A stretch of 64,000 bases of DNA from Chaenocephalus aceratus (lineage: Eukaryota > Chordata > Actinopteri > Perciformes > Channichthyidae), in NCBI GenBank assembly GCA_023974075.1, contig CM043800.1:24370218-24434217 (forward strand), read 5' to 3'. This document shows, piece by piece, positions 25,168 to 49,648 of this stretch. Every line of letters begins with the position of its first letter. Position 1 is the stretch's first letter. The notes below the pieces were generated by a model that was given only the letters and a program-made list of their open reading frames with translations, was not told the DNA's origin and did no database searches. The translations under genes and the position numbers were made by a program.

Positions 25168-25377
25168 TGTGGTGACACGTTATTGGACATAATTCACCTC
25201 TCGTATTGTGTTGCCACACGGACCCTTTAGTGGGAACACCTGTAGCGTTAGCTTCCATTCCTGCTAGCTCGTCAAGCAGAGCAGTTGATGTGATAACCTC
25301 TCTGTTATTAATGGCTAATAAAGATTGGAACTCTGTTCTTAATACACCGCCTCCGACTCCCGTTTCCTGGCACTACA
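25168..25377 (+). repeat. gypsy 3' LTR
   Basis: Begins TGTGGTGACACG just after a 7-G purine run (25157-25163) and ends CACTACA. It is the only complete LTR of this element. Confidence 0.9.
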
Positions 25378-25545
25378 CTGTGGAGTTACAGTCGCTAAGA
25401 GAAGGAGAGTTGTGAGTGCTTAAGTTGTAGTAACGTGTGATTACAACGTCAGGCAGTTGCCGTGATCAAGAGTTTTAAAACGATCGATTAAGTTAAGATA
25501 ATAAGCTATCAGCAACATAACAGGCACACGGGATACCCGGAGATG

Positions 25546-25585
<40 letters not shown>

Positions 25586-25586
25586 C
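25546..25586. repeat. (ACA)n trinucleotide repeat
   Basis: About 13 ACA units. Confidence 0.95.
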
Positions 25587-25957
25587 CGGAAGTTACAACA
25601 TGGTTACCGCAATAGTGGTCCATATATGGCCTTTTCCATCTGCAAAACCATACAAGATCACATCCTGCGGCTTTTTGTACAGTTTGTGTGTACAGTATCA
25701 CCAATGCAACCGATAGAGTACTGAAACAATCATATAACACACACCCACATGCACAATAACACACACTTATACACTTACAATTGTCCAGAGAAACACACCT
25801 CAAGAGGATGTAGTGTGATGACACTTAAATGTCAATCTTTAGCTCAGGATAATTACTCTCCTCAGCTGACAAAAAGACGTTTCATTGGCTCTTTCTTTGA
25901 ATCGTTGCAGCTACCTGACAGGATACGTGACATGTTCATATCCAGGGGGATTACTGT

Positions 25958-25958
<1 letters not shown>

Positions 25959-26017
<59 letters not shown>

Positions 26018-26053
26018 GCACGCACGCACGCACACACGCACACACGCACACGC

Positions 26054-26132
<79 letters not shown>
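25959..26132. repeat. compound (CA)n/(CACG)n microsatellite
   Basis: About 174 bp of CA with a central block rich in CGCA units (about 26012-26060). Confidence 0.96.
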
Positions 26133-26135
<3 letters not shown>

Positions 26136-26295
26136 GAGCTATACTACACGTTCCAGGACAGTTTATACTAACTGATCCATGTTAGACACATTGCTAGATT
26201 AAAAACATCTTTAGAGAAAGGACGCATTTAGTATTGAGTTCCTGGCGACTATCGTGCATATCCTTTGTCTGTTCAGGGATGCCTTGAATGTGTTA

Positions 26296-28935
26296 CAGTT
26301 TTTTTCAATCGCTAAACCCACTATTTAGAATCAAAATTCCTTTCATCAAACCAACAGCACAGCCATCGAAACAGAAAACCATTTCTCTACAACAGTATAC
26401 CATGTATCATTGATATCACACAAAATGCAGATGCTAAGCAGTGTTTTGCAAAACAGATCACACAATTCTCTAACTGAAGTTACAATTCTCTACACAAACA
26501 TCAAAAATCTTTTGTGTAACTCATGTCTACAAAACAAAATAATCTTCTCACAGTGGATAACACTTACTCCTCATAAACTTACACCATAGCTACACTAATT
26601 GACACTTGATGTGCAAAATATTAACACTTGTTATCAGTCAATCACCCCATTGAAAAAGGTAACCGCATGGAATGTACTGTATACCTTACAGTAATGATGT
26701 TACTGTAAGCTGATATCAATGACTTTCCTATCGTAATTGTAATTAGTGAGAATCCTATAAAAGACCTCCCTCACTTCAGTAAGATGTTTGTGTGAACAAA
26801 ATGGCTGAGCGGGTAGGTAGAGGAGCTCTGAGAGGAAGAAGGAACCCTGTTGTTCAGCGAGGAAGAGGGAGGGCTGATTTTCAGAGAGGAAGAGGGAACC
26901 CTGATGTTCACAGAGGAAGAGGGAGGGCTGTACGTATGCGTGGTGGAAGAGTTGAAAGGGGACCAATGCGAACAGTAGTTTCGGACAACACCCGTGCAAC
27001 TATTGTGGACCACGTCATAAACCATGGCATGTCCCTCAGTGAGGCTGGCCAAAGGGTTCAGCCCAATATACGGAGATCAACAGTGGCATCCATTATTAGG
27101 ATCTTCAGGCACGAAAATAGGTAAGCTACTGTAACCCTTTTTTACAGCACTTCATGCATTTCTATTTTTATGTAGGTTTCGATCACTGTTTTTATATTAC
27201 AATACATAACATTCTCAAATATTTATTGATAGAACTGAAAGAGCACCCCGCTCTGGTGGCAGAGGAAAGGCCTTTACTCCAGAACAAGAGTCTGCCATTG
27301 TTGATATGGTTGTGGCCAACAATGAAATCCGCTTAAGGGAGATTCAGGCCAGAATAATTGCAGACCAGGATGTCTTCAGTAACATTCTATCTATAAGTGT
27401 TGCAACCATTGAGCGGGTGTTAAAGAGGCACCACCTCAGAATGAAACAGATAAGGTTCCTTTTGAACGCAACTCTGACCGTGTGAAGGAGTTAAGGCACC
27501 GGTATGTACAGGTAAGGACCTCAATCACAGTGATGGCTTGCCTATATTTTTAGTATGTCGGACTGCTTACAGTAATGTAAAACGGTCCTCTGTTTGTTTC
27601 ATTTTCTTTAGCGAATGATGGAGCTGGAAGGCAATGCATTACCACATGTTTTTGTATATGTGGATGAAGCAGGCTTCAACCTCTCCAAAGTGAGCAGACG
27701 TGGGAGGAACCTTATTGGGCAAAGAGCTACAGTCTTTGTTCCAGGCCAAATGGGAGGAAACATAACATTGTGTGCGGCTATCTCGACACAAGGCGTCCTT
27801 GCTCACATCCCTGTAATGGGAGCATATATAACACGCAATGTGTCCTTGCCTTCCTGGATGTCCTGTATGACCGACTTGTGCCACCAGAAGAGAGGGATCG
27901 AGTGAGGTCGGTTCACGTGGTCATATGGGACAATGTGCCATTCCACCACTCTCGTGACGTGAGGGCATGGTTTGAGGCTCATCCACACATAGCCATGGAG
28001 TTCCTCCCTCCATACTCCCCATTTCTAAACCCCATTGAGCAGTTCTTCTCTGCCTGGAGATGGAAGGTTTATGACCATCATCCTCATGACAGAATTCCCC
28101 TTTTGGACGCAATGAATGCTGGCTGTCGGGACATCTCTGCGGAATCCTGTCAAGGGTGGCGTCGACACGCAAGGAGATATTTCCCACGCTGCCTCGCAAG
28201 GGAAGACATACGCTGTGACGTAGATGAGGCTATGTGGCCAGACAGAGGCCAAAGAGCAGATCAGTAAAGCTATATAGATCTCATTCTCTGCTTTACTGCT
28301 GATTTACATAATTTACGTTTACGTTTACGTTATTTTTTTCCAGTGTATTGCTATTCATCTTTTGTTTCCGTTGCGGTGCTCTTCTGAAAATGAGACAATA
28401 AAAACAATGACATAGTTACAGTAACATACTGTTTTTCCTATATGTAAGTTTGTTTCTCCCAACTTGTCAGTTTTCCGTTCAGTTTCCAATATCGATAGCT
28501 TGAGGTTTGTGTATTGATGATTGTAGTCAGTATTTAGTGTGCCACTTAGTAATGCCTGTTCAAATAGTCTTCTAATGAGCTGACAAATGTTTGTTTTTGG
28601 AGAAGGTATCTGGTTTTGGAAGGGGTATTTTTAGTTTTGAGTGCCTTCGAGCACTTTGCAAAAAATGTATATTGTTATGGTAGAATGTGTTATTATGGTG
28701 ACCGGAGTTTCAGTTATGAAAACACATGTGTCTCATTAGAGGACAATTTGTTCTGTTTCGATCGACTTGTTCTTTTTTGTGACCAGTATTTTCATGTAGT
28801 TTTGGTCATGTAAGTGCATTTTGCAAAAGATATTCAGAGTTATGGCAAGTGTGTTTCTGTTTAGATGGCTATGTTCTTGTTTTGAAGAAATGCATTTTGA
28901 TTCTAAATAGTGGGTTTAGCAATTGAGAAAAACTG
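26296..28935 (+). mobile_element. Tc1/IS630-type DD35E transposon, 2640 bp
   Basis: Inverted termini of about 42 bp match with two mismatches; the inner part CTAAACCCACTATTTAGAAT is identical on both sides. TA dinucleotides flank the element (26294-26295 and 28936-28937), as expected for the IS630-Tc1-mariner superfamily. It encodes a three-exon transposase. A TTTACG hexamer is repeated about three times near 28316-28332. The near-perfect termini suggest fairly recent mobility of the family even though this copy's gene is broken. Confidence 0.92.
26801..28267 (+). pseudogene. Tc1/IS630-like transposase, three exons, two frameshifts
   Basis: Exon 1 is 26801-27120 (ATG, donor GTAAGC), exon 2 is 27233-27511 (acceptor TAG, donor GTAAGG), and exon 3 is 27612-28267 (acceptor TTTAG). 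The N-terminus is rich in GRGR repeats like AT-hook or RGG segments (about residues 6-50), followed by a helix-turn-helix region across exons 1-2. The DDE domain in exon 3 shows YVDEAGFNL (first Asp), VIWDNVPFHHSR (second Asp) and PPYSPFLNPIE (Glu); 35 residues separate the last two. A 1-nt loss near 27453 and a 2-nt gain in a TA run near 27822 break the frame, so this copy is inactive. Traveler-like or other DD35E family membership is possible but not shown. Confidence 0.88.
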
Positions 28936-29412
28936 TAAGCTGAATATGAAGGTCAATAGCAAGGGTATTCACAGTAATTATACATTTTCTCTTCTGCAAG
29001 CCAATCAGTGATGACCATGCCTGACCCTGGACAGGTCACAGTTCACTGCTCTCAGCATGGTCACACAGTAATTAACCTACGCATACTGTACAAACTGCCT
29101 CTCCTCCTTACTGCCTCTGCCTGCAGTCTTCATGTCTTTATTTCTTACACACACAGGTATGCACACTTGCATAAAGTGCAACTGATGCAAATTTGAACGG
29201 CATATCTCCCTCTCCACTCCTTTTCCATCTGTGCCCTTCTAAATGGGGTCAGTTTTATCAAATGGAATAATTTAGTCATTTACACACTGGAGGGAATAGT
29301 ATCTAATGTAAACGATGTGTACAGCAGGTTTCATGCCAACCTTTGTCAAATATTGTTCCTGCTTCCTTACAGGCTTTTTGTGTTTAACTATCTCTATCCA
29401 ACAAACATAGAC

Positions 29413-29487
29413 AAACACACACACACACACACGCGCACACACACACGCGCGCGCACACACACACACGCGCGCGCGCACACACACGCG

Positions 29488-29572
<85 letters not shown>
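29413..29572. repeat. compound (CA)n/(CG)n microsatellite
   Basis: About 160 bp. Alternating CA and CGCG blocks occupy the left half, pure CA the right half. Confidence 0.96.
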
Positions 29573-29575
<3 letters not shown>

Positions 29576-29721
29576 GGAAGTCCTTCCTTAACACTTTCCA
29601 TCTAGCTTTGGGTGAAGAGGCTGAATGAACCATCAAGCTGTCAGGACTCCCATTTACTGAAATCAACAGAAAGGTAACTAATATACATTGATCCTGTGTT
29701 CCTCTGTGTGTGCGTGAGTGC

Positions 29722-29726
<5 letters not shown>

Positions 29727-29757
<31 letters not shown>
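29727..29757. repeat. (TG)n microsatellite
   Basis: About 31 bp of TG. Confidence 0.9.
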
Positions 29758-29759
<2 letters not shown>

Positions 29760-31946
29760 CGCGGTAAAACAACACAGTAATGTTCTTTTATGGGAGCTTG
29801 GCAGTATGAATATTAGATATTACACCCAATCATAATTTTTATTATTAATTTATCTGCTAAACGTAAGTTTCTTATCGCTGCAAGCAAACCATCTGCTATT
29901 TTGGAAACACAATTTTGTATGAAAGCGCAGGACTGTTCAGCACAGTAGAACACAATGGTGTAGACAATGAATTATTCTCTTTTTCTATTAAAAACTCCAC
30001 ATGAGACAGTAAAATGCACAAGAAAGTGGTGTCTTATCAGCACCGACATTCTGTATGGTTACATTTCCTCCAGGGAATCACGAGACACGGAAAGGCAGGG
30101 TGGTTCTGATTTACTGAGAATGTTTTTTTTGCCATTACAAAAAATGTTAAGTAACAAAGCGTTTACATTAACATCACAATACACTTCAATTTAAAAGAAA
30201 ATCCCAGAAAATGATGTTCCTCCCTGAATCGCTACATCCACAGGAGACATAAATGGACGGGTGACAAAATTCACATAACAGATAGACAGGCAGGGAGAGA
30301 CACAGGCAAAGATACACATTTACTGTCAATGAAGAGAAAGATAGACGACTAACTGTTAAACAAATACCTTTTTTATATTGAACATGTTTCAATATGCTTA
30401 TTTAAATACCATGAGGTTCACTGCCTTACTTTGGTTTGTTTTGAAATGCACCCACAAAGCACTCCAAAGGCAGAGAATGCAGGTCGACAAAATGTTTAAA
30501 GCTAACTTTATAGTGGTTTGATAAAAAACCACCACACAACATAGTATAATGGATGTCAGGAGAGAAATGTTAGCTCGGATATTTTCAACACAAAAACAAC
30601 TTACATACTCTAACTCAGATGAATTGCATCGGAAGTATACTAATACAGCTCTATTACGTTTTAACAGTAAAGAGTAGACAGTGAAGCTGTTATTATGGCA
30701 TTAAATGCATGAATGTATGAATTTAAAAATCCAACTCGACCAGTAAACAGATATAGATGCATATCAGAAAGACAGAGAGACAGAGAAACAGGCAGTTAGA
30801 AACTAGACTGACACAACAGACAAGGCCTCAATTAAACTTAGTAACTATGCTATTGATATTACAGACCTGCTGTAGGCTCGTAATTATTTTTCACCAATCA
30901 TGGGTCTATGTGAGTCGCCTCATTGTGGCATTGTATCCCAGAAGGCAGTTTGAGAATAAATGGCATCCTCCCTTGTTAGGAGAATTCTTCCTCCTTGTTA
31001 ACTATAGATTCAGTTTGAAAATACACATAGTAGCAACAATTTACCTAATCACCATTAATCACCATACTACTCATTAAATGTGTGCAAATTGCATGCTGCC
31101 GAGCCCACTCTCTTCTTCCCTTCCTGCTGTAAAAAATACAGACCAGGGAAATTGCACCTCTGATGAGCACGAGGTTTTCCTCCTTATTTCTTCTAACTTC
31201 TGTGTCAGCTTTTTCCTACCTTGTCAGCTCTTTCACTCAACTGGAGGTAAGGCTGAGGAGATGAGGCGAACTATTCTTTAGGCCTATTTCAGCCTTATAA
31301 TAGGCTGCAGATTTCCCTGCAGCCACGAGGGAGGAGCTGTGTGGACGCATGCTATTTGCAAGCCCCAGCTGTTCATCAAAGTTATGATTATATAGAATGA
31401 CACAGATTCATCACAGCATGGAAACCAAAATGGCTCTGTTCAGTTTCATCCATCTTAGATCAGACAAAGAGTGACTTGGGTTGGGAGAGGGAAGGAAGGA
31501 GTTAGATGAAATCTTGCTTTCCAAGGAGAGGATAAAACAATCCCATGCAAGCATTGTCTGTGTGGAGATATTTTCAAAGCGCCACAGCCCCCTGTGTTGT
31601 TGAAAAGGCTGGATTCTGAAATGAGCAAGGCCATATAATTCAGCATCGATGTGTGTCGGACGAAAGAGGAACATCTCTAAATCTCCAGTTTCATGCAGCT
31701 CCTCCCCGCCTCTGATTTCTGCCGCTTGGCTTGCCAGATAACATTCTGAACTTCAAACATGCAGTCAATGTTCATCCTGTTACAGCAGAGATAGCGGATG
31801 AGGCTCTTTGAGTTCGGAGATGGTATGAAGGCCTGCTGTGGGGACGGCGATAATGTAATATTGAATATAAACTCAATATAGTTTCTTTATACTAACAGGA
31901 AAAGTTGCAGAAACATAACACATAACATTGAGAGGTTATTATGTGC

Positions 31947-31971
31947 ATATATATATATATATATATATATA
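31947..31971. repeat. (AT)n microsatellite
   Basis: About 25 bp of AT. Confidence 0.9.
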
Positions 31972-34510
31972 GGCATACTAACTATTATTGTAAAGCAGCA
32001 TGTTTATAACATACAACATCTGCAGAAATGGGTTACACTTTCATCCAAACTGTTTCTGAATCTCCTAAACCTATTCCAAATGTTTCATAATGAAGATCCC
32101 AGGCGAGTCTGTCTGGAAAGCTGGTAATGGAATATTTATAGAATATTTCTGCGAATACTTGTGGGAAACTCTGGTTGGAACAAGCATCTTTGTTCTACTG
32201 AGGCAACATTTCAGCTCTCCTAAGTTGCATTTCTCCTTTTGTCTCTTTTTCTGTGTCCCACTCTCTCTGCTATTCTCTCTCTGTTGCTGTCACTGTGTCT
32301 GTACAGTACAATTCTCTGTGCCTTCTTACCTTTTGCTCGTTCTGCTTTTTCAACAACCTCAAAACATGAGCTCAAGCAGAACCTCAATCTGAAGCAATAC
32401 CTAATGCATTACAGTAGTAGCCATCATACAACAGAACTCCTGCAGAACTCATCAATCCTGCAGGCTTTTCGTTGTCCAATGTAGCAGCATGGAACTTTAC
32501 AATATGCACGCTGTAACTCGAAACTGTCTTTATTAACTGTGCCTCATATCATTCTGTGTGCACTCTCAGATCTGGAAACAGCTGGAATCTTCAAAATAAT
32601 CCTCCTCGGGAATTGAACCTCAACACCACAGCAGCTCGCTCTTGCTTGAAGTGAATGCGGTGCAGTGTTGTCAGTGAGAGTTGCAAATGGAAAAAAAAAG
32701 ATTGAACTGGCAGGATGAGTGTTTAATGTTCACTATTGCATCATTGCATGTTCTTTCAACAATGCACTGCTGGCTGATTCAACACAACACTGACACAATT
32801 TGAGCTCAGTGTCTCACGTGAGCTGTAGTCCGCAACTTCACCCTGACATTTATAAAATGGTGGTTCAGCATGTGTTTGATGTAAACATGCCCCTGAGCAC
32901 ATCACTGTTAAATGTCGCAAGATGTTTTCGGATAAGCACAACACACTGAAATGCTTTGAAATCCTCTTTGGACTTCTTTAGAAGCCTTCAAGGACTCTTG
33001 TCTTGAAGAGGTGTGTACATGTGAGTGTAGGAGAGTGCTTTTGTCTTGCCACAATGGAGACACATTTTGGACTGCACACTAGCTGAGCAGGGACCAGCTT
33101 TCAAACCAGGAAAACTGGTAAATGGCTTTTTCTAAGCCATGCCTGTTTGGTTTATGTCATGGCCGTATTTAGCTTTTGAAATATTGGTTACAGTTAAATT
33201 GTAATCCTTAAATCTGCTTACATTTTGTTTTTATTAACAGATCAAATGACTTTCTAATTGAAAAGTGGTCAATAGATAATTATCATCCTATCTGTGTCCT
33301 TTAACCCCTGGAGCGAATGTTGGCCCCTTTAACACAACTTCAAATTCAGCAGCAGACATTCAGTCTATCTGCATTCTGTACTGTTTTCATTGTCACTTGC
33401 AAAGTCTTGCACAGACTACAAATTGCATACTCAAGCACAAGGGATTTACAGGAAATGTTGCATGCATATACTGGATGTGGCTGGTGTCACAGACCTCTGT
33501 TGACTGTCTTCTGTAGTCTTCTTTTCATCTTGATTCAGCTCACAGATTCACAAGTTGCCCTTCTCTGGTTGCATCAATGGTAGATGAGGCTTTTGAGGTC
33601 TGTTTGCTGCCCACAGTGATCGACACACGTGTAGTTCAATGTCACTTTGGAATCTGTAGTAATATGCAAAACTGAAGTGTTGCAACTACCAGTAAGCACA
33701 TTTAAGCACAAGTGTCGCCACATCACATCACCACTACTGAAATCTCAAGGATTGGAGCAAGCCTGCAGGGGAGGAATAAGTGTTCTTGAAAATGTTCAAC
33801 TTGCAGTTTCCTGTGTGAGAAGAATAAGGCAAACTCATAACCTTGAGAGCAAAGAGGCATCCTACTCTAATGTGTTAAACAGACAGTGAAAAACATTACA
33901 GCCAGCTTTACTTGAATTTACTCAATTAATTTAAAGACACATTGGTAAAAGAGAAGTGGGGGAGCACTAGGGACCGAGTAAAGGGAGCAAAAGAAAGAAA
34001 GAAGAGCAGATACCATAGGAGAGAGAGGGAGTGACTTTTAGGCAGATACTAGAGAAGGAAGAGCAGAAGAAAAGAGAGATGTCCCGGAGGCAGAGCGAGT
34101 AAATGAGTCATCGGAGTGGATCTGATATCAGGTCTATTCTAGCAGTGCTACAAGTGAATAGATGCCTTAAAGGTTAGGCATAAAATGATTTCTCATTTTG
34201 CTACGATATCCCCCAAGGTAGACATTAATGCTTTAGTTATGGACTTGACTGCAAAATCTCCTGGGGTAATGCGCTGCTTGTCTGCCATAAATATAGCCGG
34301 CTATCTTTATGCACATTGTGATTTTAATGAGGCTGCTTTTGTGGTGAAGAGTGTATTTTTGTGCAAAGAGTCAGTAAAGTTGATGTGATGCTGTGTGTCA
34401 TTTCTACAGCGAGGTAAAGCACCCTGTCTGCAGAGCCAACTCCCCAGGTACTGTGGATCACAGCTGAGACTCTATTCAGCTCTGATCGTCCTGACCCGGC
34501 CATTTCAGCA

Positions 34511-34648
<138 letters not shown>

Positions 34649-35470
34649 CAAACACATGGGAACACACAGGCACCTACACACACAAACACTTGCGAGCAGA
34701 GCCTAGCATTCATACAAAGTAAAGCAGCCACACACAAAACAATTACATATGTGCCGGGCTTCATTTCTGCTCTGTTGAGTCTGTTCGTGTCACAACTTTG
34801 CAGATGTTTTAGCCATGGGGACATGGACACTACATTTGCACAAATTCTCTTTTCCCAGTCGTTTGGTTGGAACAGTGGGTTTTGAAATGATAATGAATCT
34901 GTGGGCCAGGATCTCCCACATGGCACCATGTCTAGAGTAGAAAAAAAGAAGAAATAGAATAAGGCAGCCCTGGAAAGCAGCAGAATGAGATTTCTTTTTT
35001 TCTCTCGAATGTAAAAAATCTAATTCTGGCTGAACTAGATAGTGCCTTTAAAGCGGTCTGTGTTTCTAAGAGGCGATCATTTATACAAAAGAAAAGGTGA
35101 ATCTGAGGTTACAATTACACGTGCATATTGCAGATACTTTCCCATTCAACAGAATCAAAGTTTAAAATCTTGCGGTATCAGTCCATTTCTGGATCGCCCA
35201 ATCCAGTGATAGCATCAATCAAGTGGTATACAAGATAAGAAATACACTTTAAATACTATAATTGCTTGGTGGAATGATAACTCAGTGACAAATACACAAT
35301 CATAAGACAGGACACACGCTCGCACACTCATATGCATGTGATTCCAGGTGCTGATTGCCAGTGTAATAAACAAATATACACACCGTGGGAGGGAAAGGCT
35401 ACAGGTCATATTCCACAGCAATAAAACTACACAGCAGGGAACACTGACCATCCAAACTTAGAGTGAGAAC

Positions 35471-46234
<10,764 letters not shown>

Positions 46235-46985
46235 CAAAGTCCCATTACTACAGTATAACTGATGCTATCGTTCATAAAGTATGCTCACCTTAGGAGCCGC
46301 CAATGTCAAACATTTCAAACACATTACTTGAAGCCGGACAGGGTGGATTTTCACTTGATATGTGATATTTCACCAGAATCCAGCTGCCAAGCTAAGGGTA
46401 ACCTGAACAGTTTTAAAACCTTACTACACCATTTCTAAAGGAATACACTTTAACTTTGAAAAAACCTGTTTGTTAAAATCTATTAAATCTATATGGATTC
46501 TTAAAGTCAATTGCCTTCTGTAAGCTCTGCCTTCTGTAAGCTCTGAATTGTGTGTATTTTTACCTGAAATAGGTTAAATATGAACCTTCACCTTTATGGT
46601 AAATCTAAATGTTTTTTTAAATGTATTTCAAAAGCCACAAGACTTAATTTGAAACTGTATAACTCAGTACAGCAAAGGGCCCAGGACATCAAGGAGGACA
46701 AGGGTATCCCATGTGACAGTGTTCCTCATTGTCCGCTGAATTACACTTTTACCACATGCCTAACTCTCAAACTCTCAGTCAGTCGAGGTAAAAGTTGCTC
46801 TGCATTTCATCAGCAAGTAGCTACCATACCACAAGGGGCTTTTCTGAGTTCTCACACAGCACATAATGCTTTATTGATTCAGCAAGAATGTCAAAAGAGA
46901 GTCGTTTAAGGTGAGTAGTGTTACTACTACAGCTCCTATATGCAGCCTAATGTATTGTGGCATTCCCTGGATGTTTGCAAGTAGC
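46235..46985. other. steap4 3' flank
   Basis: Probable 3'UTR and downstream flank. An ATTAAA at about 46480 is a possible poly(A) signal. A 16-bp tandem duplication (CCTTCTGTAAGCTCTG twice) lies near 46510-46545. No gene seen. Confidence 0.5.
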
Positions 46986-47921
46986 CTTCAGACCAGTGGC
47001 GTAACTATCGACGGTGCAGCTGGTGCAACGCACCGGGGCCCAGAGCCAGCCAGGGCAAAACAATTGTTTTGGGGCCCCAATGGCATTGACCGGTTCACGC
47101 AGTCTTCAAAGTAACAAAGCAACCTAAATTAATTTCTAATTTGTCTGTCCAATGACCTTGCTCCCTTTCATGAAGGGCCGGTCCTTAGCATTGGCGTTAT
47201 AGATGTTCGCCTAGGGTGCCGAATCTGGGGCGGGCGCGGCGCTGGCAGCTCTGAGAGGGGGAAAAACATTTTTGACCATTGGTGCTCATCCTGATTTTCA
47301 GCCTTGATGTAACAACATTCATAATTAAGTAAATGTAACACCCTTTTCACCCCGGTTACACTTTTCATTTGCCCTGTACGATGGGCGCTGTAAGTGATGA
47401 AAGTGGGGGATGTTGGCTTATCTGGTGCCCGCCGCTCACAGCCAAAGTGCGAGTGAGCGTGGGAGCGAGGTACAACAGCGCTGTTGTTATTAGCACCTGG
47501 TGCTAGCTGCGCTAATGGATATAAGAAGAAGATGTTTCACAAAGGTGGAGGGGAGCTCTCTCCTGACAGACTGAGAGGCTGATAACTACAGCTCGGTGAG
47601 GTAAAGGACTCTGAGTGTTTAGATATAACTTTAGTCTAAGTTATCTCAGTGGGTCTCAAACGTGTTGATCACAATTTATGTAAACACATATTTCCAAGGC
47701 ACTCCTTTATAATTATTGGGATAAACAGGTTTCAAATAATTTCAATGTATAGGCCTATAGGACAGTAAACCAAAAATATCATTTAAAACTGGAGAAATAA
47801 AAATGTGCATTACTAAATAAATGTTAACTAGGTAAAATAAGATACTGTATGAATGAACAATAAAAAAAAAGAAGTTACATTTATTTGTTATTGGCTATGG
47901 TAGGTTATTGGTTATGTTCAC

Positions 47922-48679
47922 TGCAGCATCTGATATTTAAGAAGTGTGTTACATTTGAAAGGGCAGAAAGTCTTGTTGCAATTTCCAGATATTAAAAGAG
48001 GTTCCTTGAGTTCCTCTGGTAATTATCAAATAGTAGCAGTTAAGTGAATACTGTTCAAACAATACCTGTGTTTGTGTTTTATATTGATTTATCTGTTTTA
48101 TCCTTTCATAAATGTGAGGACTAAGGAAATATTTGTATGTATTCATGCAAACTATGAAGAAGCTTAAAAGGGGAAAATGATTTGTGTAGAAAACTGTGAG
48201 CTGGTTTTGGGCCTGTTAACATGTGGTTTTTTGAGGACAAAGGAAGAAGGGGGGAAGGTGAGGAGTTAACATACAGTCAACTCAGATCTAGGAGATAATG
48301 AAGCTGAGCTACTGGGATTGGGGAAACTTAAGATGTGAGGTGTGGGGGATATTTGGGCAGCCAATCACGGAGGTCTGGAAGGGAGGCGCAGATAACTCCT
48401 CCTCTTGTAAGCGAGGTATTTAGACAGGAACCACGCTGTGTGCTCTCTCTCTTTCCTCTGGCTGGCTCACGTGAGTATCAGGTAAATGTGGGATCCCACA
48501 GATCTGTATTTATTTTGTACTGTATTTGATTGTATTGCATTGTCATATTACCATTAAAGTGGATTATTGTTAAACGGTTAATTGTATGCTCTGGATTCCT
48601 TCCTGTAAGATATCAGCTTGTTTAGGGACGCGCGGAGATTTGAAAAAGCGGACTAGTTGTCCATTCAAATCTCCTAACA
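47922..48679 (+). repeat. 5' LTR of the non-autonomous element
   Basis: Starts TGCAGCATC and ends CTCCTAACA. Contains an ATTAAA signal at about 48554 and a CACGTGAGT segment with a possible splice donor near 48470. Confidence 0.95.
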
Positions 48680-48681
48680 AA

Positions 48682-48696
48682 TGGTGATCCGACGTG
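48682..48696 (+). other. primer-binding site (tRNA-Trp-like)
   Basis: TGGTGATCCGACGTG begins two bases after the LTR. It equals the tRNA-Trp complement except for one substitution and one missing base. Confidence 0.6.
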
Positions 48697-49417
48697 CCAG
48701 ATAAACAGAGCTGTGGAGGGGTCCAGACGACCGGAATGGGTCGGGGACAAACACTTTTAGACATCTCAGACACTAAGCAGGGCCCTGCAACTACAAATAA
48801 GGTAATTGTCTGTAGGCGTTTCACAGTGTTTTTGAAGTTTAAATGGAATATACAATGCATATTTTACTATGTTAGGAAAGTTATATAAAACACGTGAACG
48901 TTGATCGCAAGGTAGACAGAAAGTCCTGCGTAACGAAAAGGTAAAGCGGTTTAGCGTGGACCTCAGGTAGTTTATTCCTGAGTGGCGTGGAAACGGTGCA
49001 GTTCGTGGGCTGCGAGGTGAAATTCCTGCACGACGAAACCTGGTAACTCGATATTTTAGATCAAGTCACCGTTTAAAACTGGGGTTAAATAGCAGACTAA
49101 GGCCAATAGCTAAAGTGCCAGCGGACTGCTATATGTTCAATTCCTGGGAGAAGAACGCAAACGTCACCGAAATTGTGACGGGACCGGCTCTCGTTTCCCT
49201 TGTCTGTAAAAATTAATTTGAAAGGCTAACGTGTGATAAAGGGCTCATATCATTCGTGGTCTTGCTTGTCTGTTGAAATAAACATCACATTATCAAGCTG
49301 GACAAACTGTACGGGGAATAAATCTGTGTGATTTTTACCTAAAAACCTGTGTGAGCGATTGTCTGTGGAGCACAGACAATGCACTCAGAAGAGTGAAGCT
49401 CATTTGTGCTCTGCTGC

Positions 49418-49431
49418 TGCCATCTAGTGGC
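49418..49431. promoter_or_regulatory. CTCF-like motif in the element's leader
   Basis: TGCCATCTAGTGGC fits the reverse-complement form of the vertebrate CTCF core consensus (YGCCMYCTRSTGGN) at every position. Occupancy cannot be judged from sequence. Confidence 0.35.
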
Positions 49432-49516
49432 TGAAAGGGGGGGGAAGCACGTTAACGACGACAATAGACAAGTGAACACATATTAATTAAGTCAGATAAA
49501 TAAAAGCGAAGTCAAT

Positions 49517-49648
49517 ATGGAACATCAGAAGAGTAAAGACAATTCTGAAATTCCAGGGAGTTACCGGCAGCAATGGGAACAGATTAAGAGATTGATTTTA
49601 AGTGGAATCAAACAGGGAGCTAAAGAAAAGGCTTGTATATTTAAATAA
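49517..49648 (+). other. 43-codon open frame in the leader
   Basis: Starts with an ATG and encodes a charged peptide (MEHQKSKDNSEIPGSYRQQW at the start) ending IFK. Its place, where gag would start, suggests a truncated gag N-terminus, but I do not recognise it. Confidence 0.25.

Larger units (their letters stand above)
21198..25377 (+). mobile_element. Ty3/gypsy LTR retrotransposon, decayed
   Basis: Nearly identical direct repeats of about 200 bp bound gag and pol remnants in the usual order (protease, reverse transcriptase, RNase H, integrase). The primer site after the 5' LTR resembles tRNA-Trp, and a G-run sits before the 3' LTR. Gag style (MAERDVFVKLP, HARFG block) and the Trp primer suggest a CsRn1-like clade; this is inference. 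The first nine or so bases of the 5' LTR are missing, and I see no target duplication. Confidence 0.92.
25378..26295. other. non-coding stretch between gypsy and Tc1-like elements
   Basis: Holds an ACA trinucleotide tract and a long CA/CG tract. No gene seen. Confidence 0.6.
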
